A DNA stretch of 14,971 nucleotides from Clostridia bacterium (GCA_017625275.1 JAGALI010000080.1:1-14971); one strand, 5' to 3'. Counted from the first letter of the stretch, positions 7,593 to 14,798 are shown. Numbers and translations: made by a program. The notes: generated by a model from the sequence alone, not told the origin.

Positions 7593-8318
7593 TTAGTTCT
7601 TGTCCGTTAAGGTTTTACAGGTTGATGCTGTTTTTCCAAGAAGCGCCGGAAGCACCTCATCCTTAGAAGCATATTGCTTCACCTCACCACCTGCTACAAC
7701 TATAATTTTATCTGCAATATTCAAGATTCTTTCCTGATGCGAAATAATCAATATAGAGCCATTTGTTTTTTGATGCATTTTTTCAAAAACCTGAATAAGG
7801 TTATTAAAGCTCCAAAGGTCAATTCCTGCCTCTGGCTCATCAAATATAGAGAGCTTAGTTCCTCTTGCGTTTATCATAGCAATTTCAATTCTTTTTAGCT
7901 CTCCACCAGATAAGGACGCATTTACCTCTCTGTCAATATAATCTCTTGCACAAAGTCCAACCTCAGAAAGATAGGTGCACGCATCGGAAACTGTAATTTT
8001 TTTGCCTGATGCAAGTGTAATCAAATCCTTTACAGTAAGTCCCTTGAATCTAACAGGCTGTTGGAATGCAAAGCTAATTCCAAGGTTTGCCCTTTCAGTG
8101 ATGCTCATATTTGTAATATCAACGCCATCAAACAAAATTCTGCCTGAGGTAGGCTGATAAATTCCTGCTATAATCTTAGCAAGGGTAGATTTGCCTCCAC
8201 CATTAGGACCTGTTATAGCAACAAAGCCATCTTCTATTTCTAGATTTATATTTTTTAAGATTCCTTTTTGAGTGTCCTCTGTATGAACCTCAAAGGAAAT
8301 ATTTTCAAGCTTAAGCAT
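7593..8318 (-). CDS. sufC: SufC-type ABC ATPase for Fe-S cluster assembly
   Basis: Cytosolic ABC ATPase that drives conformational change of the SufB-type scaffold during Fe-S cluster assembly; it is not a transporter. It has 241 residues, normal for SufC. Walker A is GPNGGGKST at 37-45, the Q-loop is FAFQQP near 84-88, and the signature is LSGGE at 136-140. Walker B is LSIFDEPEAGID at 156-167 with catalytic Glu161, and the switch histidine is His194 (IISHQ). The EPEAGIDLWS stretch after Walker B is characteristic of SufC. The ATG at 8318 follows AAGGAG. It is the first gene of a two-gene operon with sufB, ten bases downstream. No sufS, sufU or sufD lies nearby, which fits the minimal two-component layout. 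Confidence 0.95.
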   Translation of the reverse strand: MLKLENISFEVHTEDTQKGILKNINLEIEDGFVAITGPNGGGKSTLAKIIAGIYQPTSGRILFDGVDITNMSITERANLGISFAFQQPVRFKGLTVKDLITLASGKKITVSDACTYLSEVGLCARDYIDREVNASLSGGELKRIEIAMINARGTKLSIFDEPEAGIDLWSFNNLIQVFEKMHQKTNGSILIISHQERILNIADKIIVVAGGEVKQYASKDEVLPALLGKTASTCKTLTDKN

Positions 8319-8355
8319 ATATTCTCCTTAATGTGATAATCTTATTATTCGTATT

Positions 8356-8384
8356 ATTTTAACACATTTTTTCGCGCCTGTGAA
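8356..8384 (-). promoter_or_regulatory. Promoter of the sufC-sufB operon
   Basis: On the minus strand TTCACA (8384-8379) and TAAAAT (8361-8356) are 17 bases apart, with TGT before the -10 (extended -10). The leader is about 30 bases. No convincing palindromic repressor site is seen. Confidence 0.6.
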
Positions 8385-8446
8385 GATATTTTAAGATAAT
8401 TATTTTTATTTTTCTACATATTTCGTCCTTTGATTTTAAAAAAAGA

Positions 8447-8476
8447 AAAAATCCACCGAGCCCTCGGTGGATTTTT
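8447..8476 (-). terminator. Rho-independent terminator of the rplU-prp-rpmA operon
   Basis: A perfect inverted repeat has 14-base arms (AAAAATCCACCGAG with CTCGGTGGATTTTT), and on the minus strand a T-rich tail follows. It begins four bases after the rpmA stop. The apparent two-base loop would open to four or more bases in RNA. Confidence 0.9.
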
Positions 8477-8479
8477 AAA

Positions 8480-8758
8480 TTATTTTGCGTAAACACTTAC
8501 ACGCTTCTTGTCCTTTGTGATGTGCTCAAACTTAACTACGCCATCAATCAAAGCAAAGAGTGTGTCGTCTGTACCGATACCAACATTGTTACCGGGATGA
8601 ATTTTAGTTCCTCTTTGTCTTACGATAATGTTACCAGCAAGAACGGAAGCACCGTCTGCCTTTTTTACGCCAAGACGCTTTGATTCACTATCACGACCGT
8701 TTCTAGTAGAACCAACACCTTTTTTATGTGCGAAGAACTGTAAACTAAGTCTTAACAT
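8480..8758 (-). CDS. rpmA: 50S ribosomal protein L27 with cleavable N-terminal extension
   Basis: L27 lies at the peptidyl-transferase centre of the large subunit. It has 92 residues. I chose the ATG at 8758 because GGAGG lies eight bases upstream; the open frame continues further upstream, but that part overlaps the prp end and looks unlike L27. The N-terminus MLRLSLQFFAHKKGVGSTRNG carries the Firmicute-type extension whose LxLQFFA motif is removed by the Prp protease to expose AHKKG. The rest (RNGRDSESKRLGVKKADG, IIVRQRGTKIHPGNNVGIG) is standard L27. It is the last gene of its operon, and the gene for its processing protease is immediately upstream. Confidence 0.97.
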   Translation of the reverse strand: MLRLSLQFFAHKKGVGSTRNGRDSESKRLGVKKADGASVLAGNIIVRQRGTKIHPGNNVGIGTDDTLFALIDGVVKFEHITKDKKRVSVYAK

Positions 8759-8789
8759 TTCTTGTTCCTCCGTTATCTGAATTTTACGT

Positions 8790-9158
8790 TTATTTTTTGT
8801 CCTCAAATTTCTTTTCGATTACCTCAACCTCAAGATAGTCGTAATATTCCTCGACCAAATCGTTTAGCTGATAATAATACGCCATGATAAGACCAGATAT
8901 TGCATATCTTTTCTTCTCATCTGCCTCGTAGTCGGACAATGCACTACGAACGCTTACTCGTACATTTGTGGTTTCATCGTCAATCTCGTAATCAACGCGT
9001 GATGCGTATGCAACCTCTATTGCATTGATAATTAGCATTGTCATTGAGGATAGCGCTGAGCAGAGGATATCCTCTCCACTTTCTGCAAAGCCTGTATGAC
9101 CCTGCTCCTCAAAGCCCCAATAGCTATCACCTGACTTGAAAAATACGACCTTTGTCAT
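8790..9158 (-). CDS. prp: Ribosomal-processing cysteine protease Prp
   Basis: Cysteine protease (YsxB family) that removes the N-terminal extension of L27 in Firmicutes. It has 122 residues. The catalytic pair is visible as His21 in EQGHTGFAESGEDILCSALS and Cys33 in the same segment, with the family spacing. The C-terminal part is acidic. It sits between rplU (8-base gap) and rpmA (31-base gap), the conserved rplU-prp-rpmA order. The ATG at 9158 has only a distant GAGGG inside the rplU tail, so translation may be coupled to rplU. The substrate motif is present in the rpmA product of this window. Confidence 0.92.
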   Translation of the reverse strand: MTKVVFFKSGDSYWGFEEQGHTGFAESGEDILCSALSSMTMLIINAIEVAYASRVDYEIDDETTNVRVSVRSALSDYEADEKKRYAISGLIMAYYYQLNDLVEEYYDYLEVEVIEKKFEDKK

Positions 9159-9166
9159 ATGGCGAA

Positions 9167-9478
9167 TTAACCCTCAATCTTTGTGATTTGTACTTTTGTA
9201 TAAGGCTGTCTATGACCGATCTTCTTCTTTTCGTTCTTCTTTGCCTTATATTTCATAACGTAAATTTTCTTTGCTTTACCGTTACGAACAACCTTTGCTG
9301 TTACGGAAGCACCAGATACATAAGGAGCGCCTGCTACGAAGCCATTATCGTTTGAAATTGCAAGAACATTTTCAAACTTAACATCTTCGCCTTCTTCTAC
9401 GCCAAGCTTTTCAACGAAGATAATATCTCCCTCGTTTACTTTGTACTGCTTTCCGCCTGTTTGGATAATTGCAAACAT
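9167..9478 (-). CDS. rplU: 50S ribosomal protein L21
   Basis: Large-subunit protein that binds 23S rRNA. It has 103 residues. It starts MFAIIQTGGKQYKV, the classic L21 N-terminus, and ends IGHRQPYTKVQITKIEG. The ATG at 9478 is preferred over one three codons upstream because GAGGTG lies six bases before it and the protein then matches the family start. It is the first gene of the ribosomal operon, behind an L21-type leader and a near-consensus promoter. Confidence 0.97.
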   Translation of the reverse strand: MFAIIQTGGKQYKVNEGDIIFVEKLGVEEGEDVKFENVLAISNDNGFVAGAPYVSGASVTAKVVRNGKAKKIYVMKYKAKKNEKKKIGHRQPYTKVQITKIEG

Positions 9479-9508
9479 GAAAAGCACCTCTCTTTCAACA
9501 AAACTCGC

Positions 9509-9556
9509 TAAGCCAGGTAGGTATGACCGTTTGCGACCATAGCATTATGCGGCTTA
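9509..9556 (-). ncRNA. L21-type structured mRNA leader (probable autoregulatory element)
   Basis: In the rplU 5' leader an outer stem TAAGCC/GGCTTA (9556-9551 with 9514-9509) encloses an inner hairpin. In that hairpin TATGGTCG and CGGTCATA pair around a CAAA loop (9541-9522, with two G-U pairs). The outer stem starts at or just after the predicted transcription start, about 30 bases before the rplU ATG. Position and shape fit the L21 leader family known from Firmicutes, in which L21 is thought to regulate its own operon. I could not run the covariance model. Confidence 0.7.
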
Positions 9557-9559
9557 ATG

Positions 9560-9588
9560 ATTTTATCACAAAGAAAAGTGCTTGTCAA
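9560..9588 (-). promoter_or_regulatory. Strong promoter of the rplU-prp-rpmA operon
   Basis: On the minus strand TTGACA (9588-9583) and TAAAAT (9565-9560) are 17 bases apart, with TGA before the -10. This is the closest match to consensus in the window, as expected for ribosomal genes. The start is near 9553. Confidence 0.85.
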
Positions 9589-9620
9589 TAGTTTTTTGTA
9601 ATTTTTTATATATTTATAAT

Positions 9621-10334
9621 TTATCTACGCCTATTATTGAGGCTACCAACAATTAACACCAGCCTTAAAAGCTGTGCAAGTGTCACGGCAAGAGCTGCAA
9701 CATAAGTCATAGCAGCAGCGCTTAATACACGCCTTGCCCCTGCCATTTCTTCTCTATCAAGTATTCCACACTCATCAATTGCCTTAAGTGCCCTACGGCT
9801 TGCATTAAACTCTGTTGGAAGGGTTAACAGTTGAAAAAGTGCGCAAAGTGAAAAGCATGCCACACCAAAATATGCAAGATACGCAAAGTATGGTCCAAAT
9901 GCTGACAATACTATTCCCAAAAGTATAAGCGGCATAGAAAGCTTAGCCCCTATATTTGTTACAGGAACTATCGCATTACGAAGCTTCAAGGGGATATAAT
10001 TTCTTGCGTGTTGAATTGCGTGTCCTACCTCGTGTGCTGCAACTCCTATCGCTGCACTTGATGTGCTTGAATATGTGCTTTCAGAAAGTCTAACCACATT
10101 AGTTCTAGGGTCGTAATGGTCTGTTAGATGTCCATGTGTTTGCTCTATTTTAACATCATAGAGCCCGTTTTCATATAAAATTCGTCTCGCAACCTCGGCA
10201 CCTGTAAGCCCAGACAAGGAATGAATTTGCGAATATTTTTTAAAGGTTGAATTCACCCTTGCGCTAGCCCAAAGAGAAAGAATTACGGCTGGCAAAACAA
10301 GTATGATATATAACCAGTCAATGTAAAAAAACAT
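9621..10334 (-). CDS. YugP-type membrane zinc metallopeptidase
   Basis: Putative integral-membrane zinc peptidase of the YugP family (Zn_peptidase_2); its substrate is not established. It has 237 residues from the ATG at 10334, chosen because AGAGGTG lies five bases upstream; the upstream open part has no such site. An N-terminal membrane helix (about 2-24) is followed by a soluble region with the zinc motif HEVGH at 101-105. Before the motif come DHYDPRTNVVRLSE and SAAIGVAA, typical of the family. Two or three further hydrophobic segments follow (about 130-180 and 205-230), with LPTEFNASRRAL between them. It is single-gene and divergent from the ECF gene. No hairpin terminator is visible between its stop and the rplU promoter, so read-through into rplU is possible. 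Confidence 0.9.
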   Translation of the reverse strand: MFFYIDWLYIILVLPAVILSLWASARVNSTFKKYSQIHSLSGLTGAEVARRILYENGLYDVKIEQTHGHLTDHYDPRTNVVRLSESTYSSTSSAAIGVAAHEVGHAIQHARNYIPLKLRNAIVPVTNIGAKLSMPLILLGIVLSAFGPYFAYLAYFGVACFSLCALFQLLTLPTEFNASRRALKAIDECGILDREEMAGARRVLSAAAMTYVAALAVTLAQLLRLVLIVGSLNNRRR

Positions 10335-10353
10335 ATCATCACCTCTATTAACA

Positions 10354-10382
10354 ATTCTAGCATATATTATTTGCAAATTCAA
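10354..10382 (-). promoter_or_regulatory. Promoter of the YugP-type peptidase gene
   Basis: On the minus strand TTGAAT (10382-10377) and TAGAAT (10359-10354) are 17 bases apart, with TGC before the -10. The distance to the Shine-Dalgarno site is short. Confidence 0.6.
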
Positions 10383-10404
10383 GTGAAATTATTGTGAATA
10401 ACGC

Positions 10405-10433
10405 TTGAATTTTAACTATCACAATGATATAAT
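10405..10433 (+). promoter_or_regulatory. Promoter of the ECF transporter S-component gene
   Basis: TTGAAT (10405-10410) and TATAAT (10428-10433) are 17 bases apart, with TGA before the -10. The -35 region is flanked by the inverted pair ATTGTGA (10391-10397) and TCACAAT (10419-10425), which could be a regulatory site. The leader is about 20 bases, so no riboswitch is present. Confidence 0.7.
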
Positions 10434-10463
10434 TTAAGCATATTATTTTGGGAGATGATTTGT

Positions 10464-10991
10464 TTGAAAAATCAAAAAATTTATAAGCTTTCTTTGACAG
10501 CAATGTTCACTGCTCTTGTTTTTGTAGCAACATATTTTATCGCAATTCCTATGCCAGCTGTCGGTTATGTAAATTTAGGGGATGCTTTCATTATTCTCTG
10601 CACATTCATAATAGGTCCTGTTTGTGGTGCTGTTTGTGGTGGTATTGGGGCCATGCTTGCTGATCTTATGCTTGGATATGCCATTTATGCACCTGCTACA
10701 ATAATAATAAAGTCTTTAATGGCAATTGCATGTTACTTTGTTTACAAGCTTGTTTCAACGCTTACTAAGCATCCTTTCGGATTTATCCTTGGTGGCTTTG
10801 TTGCGGAGCTTGTCATGGTGCTTGGATATTTTCTTTTTGAAGGTGTTTTTTTAATTGGCTTTGCCGGTGCCATTGTAAACATTCCATTTAATTCCATTCA
10901 AGGATTCTTGTCAATTATTGTTGCCAATATACTTGCTAATATTCTATTTGCTAACAAGACTATTCGCAAGTACATGGTCATATTTAATTGA
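10464..10991 (+). CDS. ECF transporter S component (vitamin uptake; substrate not assigned)
   Basis: Membrane substrate-binding subunit of an energy-coupling-factor transporter. It has 175 residues from TTG at 10464, giving MKNQKIYKLSLTAMFTAL, the usual start of this family, with GGGAG nine bases upstream. The ATG at 10455 directly abuts that site and is less likely. About six hydrophobic segments are visible. The conserved GYVNLGDAFIIL motif near 36-47 and the GGIGAMLADLMLGYAIYAPATIIIKSLMA segment match the ECF-ribofla_trS-like Pfam group. No EcfA or EcfT genes are adjacent, so it would share a group II ECF module encoded elsewhere. The substrate (for example riboflavin, pyridoxine, hydroxymethylpyrimidine) cannot be read from the sequence or from a riboswitch. 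Confidence 0.85.
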   Translation: MKNQKIYKLSLTAMFTALVFVATYFIAIPMPAVGYVNLGDAFIILCTFIIGPVCGAVCGGIGAMLADLMLGYAIYAPATIIIKSLMAIACYFVYKLVSTLTKHPFGFILGGFVAELVMVLGYFLFEGVFLIGFAGAIVNIPFNSIQGFLSIIVANILANILFANKTIRKYMVIFN

Positions 10992-11048
10992 TTTTCAAAT
11001 TTTTAAATTATATAATTTGTAGTTTTATAAATTCTAAAATTTAATCAA

Positions 11049-11085
11049 AAGCAAAAGAGCCTTTACTTAAAAGGCTCTTTTGCTT
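11049..11085. terminator. Bidirectional rho-independent terminator between the ECF gene and lacZ
   Basis: A perfect 16-bp stem (AAGCAAAAGAGCCTTT with AAAGGCTCTTTTGCTT) encloses a 5-base loop. On the plus strand GTTTTAT follows; on the minus strand TTTTGATT follows. It serves the convergent ECF gene (+) and lacZ (-), beginning only four bases beyond the lacZ stop. Confidence 0.9.
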
Positions 11086-11088
11086 GTT

Positions 11089-13914
11089 TTATACAATTTC
11101 CATATCGAATGCAAATTTGATTTTTTTCTCGCTAAGACGATATTCATCAATCACCCAAGGACCACAAGAGCCAGAGCCTGTTCCTGAGACCTTATAGTCG
11201 ATTCTTACATGTGTTGCATAAGAATCTCCCATCTCGTCGGTATGCTTTGCTCTCCAAAGCTGGTCGATTGAATATTTTGAAACATTAAGGGTAAAGGCAT
11301 TTTTGCCAACGAAACGAAGTCCTGCAATTTCAGCCTCTGTAGTCTCACAGTGATTACCGTGCTCCTGAGGCAATACATATGGAACATATTCGTTTTCAAC
11401 ATTGCTTACGAAGTAGTCCTGTCTTACATGGTGGGACATATCAATAAAGTTTTCGTACGGACCCATTCCAAAGTATTTAAACTCCTCGTTAGCCTTATCA
11501 ATTGCAAATTCAAAGCCAAGGCGAGGAAGCCATTTTGCGTCCTTTCTTATATCGCCATTCAAATCAAATGCCACTCTACCATTTTCAAAAATGGTTGCCT
11601 TAAGCTTGTATTTAAATACAGGAAGTCTTGAAACGCCACCATATGCACAATCTGCGATTATTGTGTTTCCGTTTACGCTAACCTTGCGAACATTTGTAAA
11701 CGCAATGTTAAGGTTTTCTCCCTCCCAAATATTTTCGTTAGTCCAGAGGTGAATAAGTCCACGATGATTATCCATAATCGCATTAAATGCGCCTATTTTT
11801 ACGGGATTTACAAGAAGCTCCTTGCCATTTATCTTAATGCTATCAAAGTTAGCAAGCTGTTTATTGAAGCGATATTCAAAACCCTCTCCCCTTGCATAAA
11901 CATAAATTCCATTTTCAGTAAGCGTAGCAGGAGCGTTTGATTTTTCTTCCTTAACAAGCTTGCACTTGATTATTTGAGAAAGCGTTCCAAGCTCTTTACC
12001 ACTTGCATCAATGAGTGTAACATCTATGCTTGCTCCATTCTTGCACTGGGTAGGATTTGTATCAGTCATTACTGTAACGCTCTTTTTAGGTGCTAAATCA
12101 AGCTTCAAATCCTTATTCTCGACTGTTATTCCATCTACTCTTACTTTGTAATTTACAGTGCATTCAGAGAAATTAGTAAAATCATAATGGTTGGTAATTT
12201 TAAGCTTTCCGTTTTTGTAATCAAATCGCATTGGCAAATATGCACTCTTAGCCTCAAGGGTTCCTGCCTTAAGGTCTCTATTGGCGAACAAAAGTCCATC
12301 ACAGCAGAAGTTTCCGTCCTGAGTAAGCTCTCCCTTGAAGTCTCCACCATATTTTTGAACGCCGTCAACAACCACAGTATGGTCGCTCCATTCCCAAATA
12401 CAGCCACCTACGAACTGTGGATATTTATGTACAAGCTCCATATATTGCCATACATCTCCAGGACCATTACCCATTGAATGAGAATACTCGCAAAGATATA
12501 TTGGAATATCGTATTCCTTGTTATCAAGCCATTTTGTAAGATCATTAAGATCTGGATACATTTTTGAGAACACATCTGTGTACTCGTGCATATTAAGTCC
12601 TGATGCGCTCTCAGAGTGGACAAGCCTTTCCTTATCTACCGAGCGAAGGTACTCTACCATTGCAATACCGCTCTCTCCAAATCCACATTCATTTCCTACA
12701 GACCACATAATGATTGATGCGTGATTTCTGTCGCGCATGTATGATCTTTCCATACGATTTACATGCTCGTTTTTCCAATCAGGATTTGTCATTGGCCAAG
12801 CGTTTGGCTCCATATCGTAGCGATAGTCTACTCCTGGCAAACGGCGAATCATTCCATGTGCTTCATTATCACATTCAAGTACAACATACAAGCCAAGCTC
12901 ATCACAATATTCAAGAAATTTTGGAGGTGGTGGATAGTGTGAGGTTCTTACACAGTTCATATTCAGCTCTTTCATAAGCTTGAGGTCTGCCAAAATTTCC
13001 TCATCAGTCATGCACCAGCCGTTATATTTAGTTGAATCATGGTGATTTACGCCCTTGATTTTAATAGGCTTACCATTTATAAGGATTTCCTTCTTTGCAG
13101 AAACAGTTATTGTGCGAAGTCCTACCCTTTGAGTAATAATTTCACCTGCGCATTCTATAACGAGAGTATACAAATTAGGTGTTTCTGCATTCCAAAGCTT
13201 TGGATTTACAACAGTAAAGCTGACCTTGCTTCCTATTTTGGTCTCAAGAAGCGTTTCTCCATCGTAAAGCTTAACTGTTGCTTTCTTGTCAGCCTTAACA
13301 ATGATTTTTTTGTTCTTTTCAGTTTTTATATCAATATCCTTGATATGTCCCTTTGGACGGGAAAGAAGGTAAACATCACGGAAAATACCATTATATCTAA
13401 AGAAATCCTGGTCCTCTATATAGCTTCCAGCACACCATTTATATACATTTGTGCGAATTGTATTTTTGCCCTTCTTCACATACTTAGTGATATCAAATTC
13501 TGCTTGAAGGTGTGAGCCCTGAGTAAATCCGACATATTTTCCGTTTATGTAAAGCACTGCACAGGAAGCAACGCCCTCAAAAACTATATAGTGGTCATTT
13601 TCAGTGCGCTCCACCTCAAATTCACGCTCATACATTCCCATAGGATTAATATTAGGCACATATGGCATATCACATAAATATGGATAGTTAATATTTGAAT
13701 AGTTTGGGTTTTCATAGCCCTTTAGCTGCCAGCATGATGGAACATCAATTTTATCCCATTTTTCAGGCTCTGCTATGATATCAGAGTTTTCAAAAAACGC
13801 AAAGTTCCACTCACCATTCAAAAGAGTGTATTTTGCATCGCCATGAGGGATATAATAAGCCCTTTGTATTTCGCGATTTTCATAGGTTTTTTGAGGGTTT
13901 TCGTAAAATCTCAT
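11089..13914 (-). CDS. lacZ: Beta-galactosidase, glycoside hydrolase family 2 (LacZ type)
   Basis: Hydrolyses terminal beta-D-galactosides such as lactose. It has 941 residues, somewhat shorter than E. coli LacZ (1023). Domains in order are a GH2 sugar-binding jelly roll (about 30-190, with LNGEWNF and DQDFFRYNGIFRDVYLL), an Ig-like domain (about 190-270), and the TIM barrel (about 275-570). The barrel carries GVNHHDST, RTSHYP, acid/base Glu409 in WSVGNECG and nucleophile Glu476 in LCEYSHSMGNG. A second Ig-like domain and the C-terminal beta-sandwich (Bgal small chain, about 665-935, with YFGMGPYENF) follow. There is no signal peptide, so the enzyme is intracellular. The ATG at 13914 has AGGAG six bases upstream. 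It has its own promoter and terminator, and no sugar transporter or regulator is adjacent. The true natural substrate may be another galactoside. Confidence 0.95.
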   Translation of the reverse strand: MRFYENPQKTYENREIQRAYYIPHGDAKYTLLNGEWNFAFFENSDIIAEPEKWDKIDVPSCWQLKGYENPNYSNINYPYLCDMPYVPNINPMGMYEREFEVERTENDHYIVFEGVASCAVLYINGKYVGFTQGSHLQAEFDITKYVKKGKNTIRTNVYKWCAGSYIEDQDFFRYNGIFRDVYLLSRPKGHIKDIDIKTEKNKKIIVKADKKATVKLYDGETLLETKIGSKVSFTVVNPKLWNAETPNLYTLVIECAGEIITQRVGLRTITVSAKKEILINGKPIKIKGVNHHDSTKYNGWCMTDEEILADLKLMKELNMNCVRTSHYPPPPKFLEYCDELGLYVVLECDNEAHGMIRRLPGVDYRYDMEPNAWPMTNPDWKNEHVNRMERSYMRDRNHASIIMWSVGNECGFGESGIAMVEYLRSVDKERLVHSESASGLNMHEYTDVFSKMYPDLNDLTKWLDNKEYDIPIYLCEYSHSMGNGPGDVWQYMELVHKYPQFVGGCIWEWSDHTVVVDGVQKYGGDFKGELTQDGNFCCDGLLFANRDLKAGTLEAKSAYLPMRFDYKNGKLKITNHYDFTNFSECTVNYKVRVDGITVENKDLKLDLAPKKSVTVMTDTNPTQCKNGASIDVTLIDASGKELGTLSQIIKCKLVKEEKSNAPATLTENGIYVYARGEGFEYRFNKQLANFDSIKINGKELLVNPVKIGAFNAIMDNHRGLIHLWTNENIWEGENLNIAFTNVRKVSVNGNTIIADCAYGGVSRLPVFKYKLKATIFENGRVAFDLNGDIRKDAKWLPRLGFEFAIDKANEEFKYFGMGPYENFIDMSHHVRQDYFVSNVENEYVPYVLPQEHGNHCETTEAEIAGLRFVGKNAFTLNVSKYSIDQLWRAKHTDEMGDSYATHVRIDYKVSGTGSGSCGPWVIDEYRLSEKKIKFAFDMEIV

Positions 13915-13947
13915 AAAAGTCTCCTAAATATATATTTGTTCAATCCA

Positions 13948-13976
13948 ATTTTACCATAATTACAAATTTTAGTCAA
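13948..13976 (-). promoter_or_regulatory. Promoter of lacZ
   Basis: On the minus strand TTGACT (13976-13971) and TAAAAT (13953-13948) are 17 bases apart, with TGG before the -10. The -10 box is part of the 12-base sequence TTATGGTAAAAT, which recurs inverted in the divergent promoter. Confidence 0.75.
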
Positions 13977-13982
13977 TATATA

Positions 13983-14011
13983 TTTACTTTTTACTCGCGT
14001 TATGGTAAAAT
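13983..14011 (+). promoter_or_regulatory. Promoter of the short-chain dehydrogenase gene
   Basis: TTTACT (13983-13988) and TAAAAT (14006-14011) are 17 bases apart, with TGG before the -10. The -35 is weak; the extended -10 may compensate. It is divergent from the lacZ promoter. Confidence 0.6.
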
Positions 14012-14039
14012 ATGTTTAACAATATTTTTGAGGTTTATT

Positions 14040-14759
14040 ATGGAAAAGATAGTTTTAATTACAGGCGGAAGTCGTGGCATAGGTGCTTCTTGCGTACGAG
14101 CCTTTGCAAATCGTGGATATAAGGTAGCGTTTACCTATCTAAGCTCCAAGCAAAAGGCTGATAAAATCGCAAAGGAATGTGGCGCACTTGCCATTCAAGC
14201 CGATATATCAAGCTCTAATCAAGTAAATGATGCAGTTGATTTGGTAATAAAGCATTTTGGAAGAGTAGATATTCTTGTAAACAATGCTGGAATTTCAGAG
14301 TTTTCTCTTTTTACCGATATTACTGACGAAATGTGGCAAAAAATGCTTGATACCAATCTTTCCGGCGCGTTTTATGCCTCGAGAGCTGTTTTACCGTCTA
14401 TGATATCTAGAAAAGCTGGTTGCATTGTAAATATAGCCTCTATGTGGGGTGAGGTAGGTGCCTCGTGCGAGGTTCACTATTCTGCTTCAAAGGCCGGTCT
14501 TATCGGCATGACAAAGGCTTTAGCAAAAGAGGTAGCTTTGTCTGGAATACGCGTTAACTGTGTTTCTCCTGGTGCGATTGATACCGATATGAATGCGCAT
14601 CTTACAATAGAAGATATTGATGCTATAAAATTGGAAACTCCTCTTGGCAGACTTGGAACACCAGAGGAAATTGCTAACGCGGTACTGTTTTTAGCCAGTG
14701 ATGAGGCCTCTTTTATAACAGGTCAAATTCTTGGTGTAAATGGTGGAATGATTATATAA
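14040..14759 (+). CDS. Short-chain dehydrogenase/reductase (FabG-like, resembling the EF-P 5-aminopentanone reductase YmfI)
   Basis: Classical SDR of 239 residues, probably NADPH-dependent. The ATG at 14040 is preferred over TTG at 14028 because GAGG lies six bases upstream and the protein then starts MEKIVLITGG. The cofactor motif is TGGSRGIG at 8-15, NNAG is at 81-84, and Asn106, Ser134, Tyr147 and Lys151 form the catalytic set (IASMWGEVGASCEVHYSASK). The end TGQILGVNGG is typical of FabG-like proteins. The stretch around the catalytic tyrosine, with WG and GASCEV, recalls YmfI of Bacillus, which reduces the 5-aminopentanone group on elongation factor P. A 3-oxoacyl-ACP reductase remains the main alternative. 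It stands alone, with no fab genes nearby, and has its own promoter and terminator. Confidence 0.88.
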   Translation: MEKIVLITGGSRGIGASCVRAFANRGYKVAFTYLSSKQKADKIAKECGALAIQADISSSNQVNDAVDLVIKHFGRVDILVNNAGISEFSLFTDITDEMWQKMLDTNLSGAFYASRAVLPSMISRKAGCIVNIASMWGEVGASCEVHYSASKAGLIGMTKALAKEVALSGIRVNCVSPGAIDTDMNAHLTIEDIDAIKLETPLGRLGTPEEIANAVLFLASDEASFITGQILGVNGGMII

Positions 14760-14761
14760 CC

Positions 14762-14789
14762 AAGAGCCTATCGCTTGTGATAGGCTCTT
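14762..14789 (+). terminator. Rho-independent terminator of the short-chain dehydrogenase gene
   Basis: A perfect 11-bp stem (AAGAGCCTATC with GATAGGCTCTT) encloses a 6-base loop and continues into TTTA. It begins two bases after the stop codon. Confidence 0.85.
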
Positions 14790-14798
14790 TTACATATA

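Larger units (their letters stand above)
13948..14011. repeat. 12-bp perfect inverted repeat spanning the lacZ / dehydrogenase divergent promoters
   Basis: ATTTTACCATAA (13948-13959) and TTATGGTAAAAT (14000-14011) are perfect reverse complements with 40 bases between them. Each arm contains the extended -10 of one divergent gene. The match goes beyond what a -10 consensus requires, so a shared regulator is possible, but coincidence of two similar promoters is not excluded. Confidence 0.5.

Noticed and set aside
13039..13515. Open frame of about 158 codons on the plus strand inside lacZ
   Set aside because: It is antisense to the GH2 N-terminal domains, with a composition typical of reversed coding sequence.
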